Assembly: GCA_945861815.1 (NCBI GenBank)
Contig: CAMAVV010000073.1
Span: forward strand, 1-7,731
Length of the DNA: 7,731 nucleotides
DNA from: Thermoflexus hugenholtzii JAD2
Lineage (GTDB): Bacteria; Chloroflexota; Dehalococcoidia; SHYB01
Direction of reading: 5' to 3'
Positions 4,317-7,731 of this stretch are shown here, one piece after another (the stretch's first letter is position 1; the number at the start of each line of letters is the position of its first letter). Under the pieces are notes generated by a model. It saw nothing but the letters and a program-made list of their open reading frames with translations, was not told where the DNA came from and made no database searches. A program made the position numbers and the translations under genes.

Positions 4317-4796
4317 GTGCCTACGATCAACCAACTGATTCGGAAAGGGCGAAAGCGCAAAGGCAGCCGGACAAAGGCGCCTGCTCTTCGCTTTACCTTT
4401 AATTCTTTAGAGAAGTTGCAGAAGCGCGGGCCTGGGGCTCCCCAGAAGCGCGGCGTCTGCACCCAGGTGCGCACCGTCACCCCCAAGTAGCCCAACTCGG
4501 CGCTTCGCAAAGTGGCAAGGGTGCGCCTGACAAACGGCATGGAGGTCACGGCCTACATCCCTGGCGAAGGGCATAACCTCCAAGAGCACTCGGTGGTGCT
4601 CATCCGCGGCGGTCGCGTTCCTGACCTGCCCGGTGTCCGGTATCACATCGTTCGCGGCACCCTGGATTCGGCCGGCGTGAGCGACCGCAAGCAGGGACGA
4701 AGCAAGTACGGCGCGAAGCGCGGCAAAGCAGGGGCGGCGGCACCAGCGGCACCAGCCTCGGGTGGAGGCGAGAAGAAGGCTTCTCCCGCCAAGTAG
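4317..4796 (+). CDS. rpsL: 30S ribosomal protein S12, with an in-frame TAG at codon 58
   Basis: S12 sits at the interface of the small subunit decoding centre and monitors codon-anticodon pairing; substitutions in it alter streptomycin response and accuracy. The frame starts at GTG 4317 with [16 protein letters not shown], then [25 protein letters not shown] (43-57), then TAG at 4488-4490. It resumes exactly in frame as [20 protein letters not shown], followed by [34 protein letters not shown] and GRSKYGAKR. The TAG replaces the second lysine of the PKKPNSALRK motif (E. coli mature Lys43), one base from AAG. Including that codon the product is 159 residues. The usual length is 123-140: there is an insertion of about 17 residues before QKRG and an alanine/lysine tail of about 23 residues. 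Everything else is intact, so this is not a decayed gene. Translation restart at GTG 4512 lacks a ribosome site. It is first in the operon, 99 bases before rpsG. Confidence 0.95.
4488..4490 (+). other. In-frame amber codon in rpsL
   Basis: TAG stands at the position of a near-universally conserved AAG/AAA lysine codon, flanked by CCC AAG upstream and CCC AAC TCG downstream. A single A-to-T change accounts for it. The rest of the gene shows no second lesion. Confidence 0.9.
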
Positions 4797-4850
4797 CCTC
4801 GCAGCAATATGTGCGGGGTGGGGAAGTCTCCTTGCCTATAGTCCGAGGTT

Positions 4851-4865
4851 TTTCGTTGCACGAAA
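4851..4865 (+). promoter_or_regulatory. Hairpin in the rpsL-rpsG intercistronic region
   Basis: TTTCGT (4851-4856), loop TGC, ACGAAA (4860-4865) is a perfect 6-bp stem-loop 30 bases upstream of the rpsG start. A longer-range pairing of CCTCG (4797-4801) with CGAGG (4844-4848) could enclose the upstream part. In E. coli, S7 represses the str operon by binding this intercistronic region; whether this structure does so is untested. Confidence 0.3.
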
Positions 4866-4895
4866 GCCCAAAGTGAAAAGACAGGGGATATATCT

Positions 4896-5363
4896 GTGAG
4901 ACGGAGAAATGCAGAAAGACGAGTGATTCCGAACGACTGGAAGTACGGCCGGGAGGATATCTCTCGCTTCGTTCATAAAGTGATGGAGCGCGGCAAGTAC
5001 ACCGTCGCTCAAAAGATCGTCTATACCGCCCTGGACAGGGCTGAGCGGGACGCCAAGCGCCCTGCCATCGAGGTCTTTGACCTGGCGCTGAAGAATGCTA
5101 CCCCTGTCGTTCAGGTCAAGCCCCGCCGCGTCGGCGGCGCCACCTACCAAGTGCCCGTCGAGATTCGCCCGGAGATTCGCGCCTCCCTCGCGATGCGCTG
5201 GATCGTCCAGGCGGCGCGCGCCCGCAAGGGACGCCCCATGGCGGAGAAGCTGGCGGCTGAGTTGTTGGACGCCTCGCGCGGGCAAGGCGCGGCGGTCAAA
5301 CGCAGGGAGGATCTCTTTAAGATGGCGGAGGCGAACCGCGCCTTCGTCCACTATCGCTGGTAG
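4896..5363 (+). CDS. rpsG: 30S ribosomal protein S7
   Basis: S7 is a primary 16S rRNA-binding protein that nucleates assembly of the 30S head and contacts the E-site tRNA. The 155-residue product matches the family's normal length. It starts at GTG 4896 with a GGGG-containing ribosome site at 4883-4886. Diagnostic segments are MRRRNAERRVIPNDWKYG (1-18), FVHKVMERGK (25-34), the rRNA-binding VKPRRVGGATYQVPVEI (74-90), SLAMRWIVQAARARKG (97-112), and VKRREDLFKMAEANRAFVHYRW (134-155). No defect is seen. It ends in TAG, 41 bases before fusA, and is the second gene of the operon. Confidence 0.97.
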   Translation: MRRRNAERRVIPNDWKYGREDISRFVHKVMERGKYTVAQKIVYTALDRAERDAKRPAIEVFDLALKNATPVVQVKPRRVGGATYQVPVEIRPEIRASLAMRWIVQAARARKGRPMAEKLAAELLDASRGQGAAVKRREDLFKMAEANRAFVHYRW

Positions 5364-5404
5364 GCAACGCCCGGACGTTTTCCTTTCACCGAGAGATTTG
5401 AGCT

Positions 5405-7489
5405 ATGCCTGAGCAACCGTTCCAAATTGATATGATTCGTAATATCGGTTTCATCGCCCACATCGACGCTGGGAAAACCACCGTTTCTGAGCGCGTGCTC
5501 TACTTTACTGGCCGGAACTACAAGCTCGGCGAAGTGCATGAAGGCACCGCCACGATGGACTGGATGGACCAGGAGCGCGAGCGCGGCATCACCATCACCG
5601 CCGCTGCCACAACCACCTATTGGAAGAGCCATCGCATCAACATCATCGACACGCCAGGCCATGTCGATTTCACCGCTGAGGTGGAGCGCAGCCTGCGCGT
5701 CCTCGATGGCGCAGTTGTAGTCTTCGATGCTGTTGCTGGCGTGCAGCCCCAGTCAGAGACCGTATGGCGTCAGGCGGAGCGGCATCACGTCCCGAGGATA
5801 TGTTTTATCAATAAGATGGACCGCATCGGCGCCGATTACTTCCGCTCTATCGGCACGATCGTCGACCGCCTCAAAGCCCGCATCGCTGTTATCCAGCTTC
5901 CCATCGGCTCCGAGACTGCCTACAAAGGTGTTGTCAATCTCATCGAGATGACGGCCTACGAGTTTCTTGAGGATGAGAAGCACACCCAGCAAGAGATACC
6001 CATCCCCGAAAGCTCCATGGCGGATGTGAAAAAGTACCGTGAGGCTCTTGTAGAGCGCATCGCCGAGACGGACGATTCCCTGACGGAGCAATTCCTTGAA
6101 GGCAAAGAGATCCCCAAGGATGTGCTGAAGAAGGCCCTTCGCAATGCAGTTGTCAGCAGCAAGCTCGTTCCCATCATGAACGGCAGCGCGCTCAAGAGCA
6201 AAGGCATCCAGCTGATGCTCGATGCGGTGATCGACTATCTGCCCTCCCCTGTGGATGTCAAGGCGATCAAGGGCATCCAGCCGAAGACCGGTCAGCCCGC
6301 TGAGCGGAAACCCAGTCCGGCAGAACCCTTCTGCGCTCTGGCTTTCAAAGTGATGACTGACCCCTTTGTCGGCCGCCTCGTCTTCCTCCGCGTCTACTCC
6401 GGCAAGATTACCTCGGGCACTGCTGTCTATAACGCGACCCGCGATGAAAAAGAGCGCGTGAGCCGCCTCGTTCGCATGCACGCCAACACTCGCGAGGAGA
6501 CCGACTGGACAGACGCTGGCAACATCATTGCCGTCGTAGGCCTCAGAAGCGCCTTCACCGGCGATACCATCTGCGACCAGAACAACCCTATCCTCCTCGA
6601 GTCCATCAAGTTCCCCGAACCCGTCCTCTCCATCGCCGTCGAGCCGAAGGCCCGCGCCGAGCAGGACAAGATGGGCGAAGTGCTGCGCAAGCTCTCCGAG
6701 GAAGACCCCACCTTTAAGGTCAGGCAGGATGCGGAAACCGGTCAAACCGTCATTGCCGGCATGGGTGAGCTGCACCTGGACGTCTTGGTGGAGCGCATGC
6801 GCCGCGAGCATAAGCTCGATGTGAGCGTGGGCAAGCCTCAAGTCGCCTACCGCGAATCGATCACTGGGAAAGCCCAGGCGGAAGGCAGACTCATCCGCCA
6901 GAGCGGCGGGCGCGGGCAGTATGGCCACGTCTGGCTTGAGGTTGAGCCCAATGAGCGTGGCAAGGGCTACGAGTTCATCAACAAGGTCGTTGGCGGCTCA
7001 ATACCCAAGGAATATATCAAGCCTGCCGAACAGGGGATACGCGAAGCCCTTGAATCCGGCATCATCGCTGGGTATCAGGTGGTGGACGTGAAGGTCACCC
7101 TCTTCGATGGCTCCTATCATGAAGTCGACTCCTCTGAAATGGCCTTCAAGATGGCTGGCTCCATCGGCGTCAAAGAGGCTGTGCGTCGCGCCAGCCCCAG
7201 GATTCTTGAGCCCATCATGTCGGTCGAAGTCACCACCCCAGGCAACGCCCTTGGCGATATCTTGAGCGATATCAATAGCCGCCGTGGCCGCATCCTGAAC
7301 ATCGAAGGGATCGGCGATACCCAGGTTGTGAAGGCGCACATCCCCCTGGCCGATACCTTCGGCTATGCCACTTCTATCCGCTCCCAGACCCAGGGACGCG
7401 CCACCTACACGATGGAGTTCGATCACTACGCAGAAGTGCCCAAGTCGGTGATGGAAGAGCTTATGGGGAAAGTGAAGGTCGCCGGCTAA
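5405..7489 (+). CDS. fusA: Translation elongation factor G
   Basis: EF-G is the ribosomal translocase GTPase that moves mRNA and tRNAs after peptide bond formation and helps recycle ribosomes. The 694-residue protein is full length. GTPase motifs are all present: G1 AHIDAGKTT (18-26), G2 RGITI (60-64), G3 DTPGH (82-86), G4 NKMD (136-139), and G5 GSAL (260-263). Domain II follows (KVMTDPFVGRLVFLRVYSG). Domain III carries GMGELHLDV, domain IV carries GRGQYGHVWLEVEP and LFDGSYHEVDSSEMAFKMA, and domain V carries the MSVEVTTPG...RGRI region. It starts at ATG 5405; GAGAG a few bases upstream is a modest ribosome site. It is third in the operon, 21 bases before rpsJ. Confidence 0.98.
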   Translation: MPEQPFQIDMIRNIGFIAHIDAGKTTVSERVLYFTGRNYKLGEVHEGTATMDWMDQERERGITITAAATTTYWKSHRINIIDTPGHVDFTAEVERSLRVLDGAVVVFDAVAGVQPQSETVWRQAERHHVPRICFINKMDRIGADYFRSIGTIVDRLKARIAVIQLPIGSETAYKGVVNLIEMTAYEFLEDEKHTQQEIPIPESSMADVKKYREALVERIAETDDSLTEQFLEGKEIPKDVLKKALRNAVVSSKLVPIMNGSALKSKGIQLMLDAVIDYLPSPVDVKAIKGIQPKTGQPAERKPSPAEPFCALAFKVMTDPFVGRLVFLRVYSGKITSGTAVYNATRDEKERVSRLVRMHANTREETDWTDAGNIIAVVGLRSAFTGDTICDQNNPILLESIKFPEPVLSIAVEPKARAEQDKMGEVLRKLSEEDPTFKVRQDAETGQTVIAGMGELHLDVLVERMRREHKLDVSVGKPQVAYRESITGKAQAEGRLIRQSGGRGQYGHVWLEVEPNERGKGYEFINKVVGGSIPKEYIKPAEQGIREALESGIIAGYQVVDVKVTLFDGSYHEVDSSEMAFKMAGSIGVKEAVRRASPRILEPIMSVEVTTPGNALGDILSDINSRRGRILNIEGIGDTQVVKAHIPLADTFGYATSIRSQTQGRATYTMEFDHYAEVPKSVMEELMGKVKVAG

Positions 7490-7510
7490 CGCGGCGCACA
7501 GGAAATAGAC

Positions 7511-7731
7511 ATGGCGAAGCAGAGAATACGCATCCGCATCAAACTCAAGGCGTTCGATCACCGCCTCCTCGACCAGTCGGCGACGCAGATCGTCGATGCC
7601 GCCGAGAAGACGGGCGCTGCCGTCGTCGGCCCTGTGCCGCTGCCGACCGGCATCAAGCGCTTCACGGTCATCCGCTCTCCGCACATCGATAAGGACTCCC
7701 GCGAGCAGTTCGAGATCCGCACACACAAGCG
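7511..7731 (+). CDS. rpsJ: 30S ribosomal protein S10, N-terminal part
   Basis: S10 is a 30S head protein that also pairs with NusB in transcription antitermination. The gene starts at ATG 7511 after an AGGAAA ribosome site (7500-7505) and runs off the window edge after 73 codons of the usual ~100. It reads [20 protein letters not shown], then [20 protein letters not shown], and the hallmark [15 protein letters not shown]. Its position directly after fusA joins the str and S10 operons without an intervening tuf gene. Confidence 0.96.
   Translation, partial: MAKQRIRIRIKLKAFDHRLLDQSATQIVDAAEKTGAAVVGPVPLPTGIKRFTVIRSPHIDKDSREQFEIRTHK

Noticed and set aside
4103..4402. Open frame between the pterin dehydratase gene and rpsL
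   Set aside because: It overlaps the end of one real gene, the strong str promoter and the start of rpsL in the wrong frame.
5753..6928. A 391-codon minus-strand open frame inside fusA
   Set aside because: It is a complement shadow of a highly conserved gene, with no ribosome site or family pattern.
4317..7489. Full reassignment of TAG to lysine in this organism
   Set aside because: TAG is the natural end of rpsL, rpsG, two SRPBCC genes and the PAC2 gene, each at the expected family length.

Overview
The window looks like a chromosomal segment of a GC-rich, uncultured-type bacterium, most likely Chloroflexota (Dehalococcoidia-like). That placement is my inference. It rests on a ribosomal protein S12 with an insertion between its conserved N-terminal lysine-rich segment and the QKRGVCTQV core, on the gene order rpsL-rpsG-fusA-rpsJ with no tuf gene, and on a PAC2-family protein nearby. 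No search was run, so the phylum remains tentative.

Left part (1-1723): the 3' end of a peroxiredoxin/thioredoxin-fold gene is followed by a compact three-gene run of SRPBCC (START/Bet v 1-like) proteins, the third of AHSA1 type. A well-formed promoter (269-297) overlaps the peroxiredoxin stop codon. The first SRPBCC gene is broken by an extra C in a run of eight C's just after its start.

Middle part (1724-2815): there are no ordinary genes. Instead there are three successive miniature transcription units about 350-380 bp apart. Each has a sigma70-like promoter, a near-perfect long Shine-Dalgarno sequence, a 7-13 codon reading frame made almost only of lysine codons, and a strong intrinsic terminator about 20-35 bases downstream of its stop codon. 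This is the least explained part of the window. The DNA between the units is rich in small dyads and has no recognisable product.

Right of that (2824-4176): a PAC2-family gene on the minus strand shares the third terminator with the third mini-unit. It diverges from a plus-strand pterin-4-alpha-carbinolamine dehydratase gene. Their shared upstream region holds an imperfect duplication.

Right part (4223-7731): the str operon, with a strong promoter (TTGACA, 17 bp, TATTAT), then rpsL (S12), rpsG (S7), fusA (EF-G) and the first 73 codons of rpsJ (S10). rpsL carries an in-frame TAG exactly where a near-universally conserved lysine of the PKKPNSALRK motif should be. TAG is also the terminal stop of several genes here, including rpsL and rpsG, so wholesale reassignment is unlikely. 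A sequence error, a pseudogene copy or suppression remain possible. Two lesions of this kind in 7.7 kb make sequencing or assembly error a serious default explanation.
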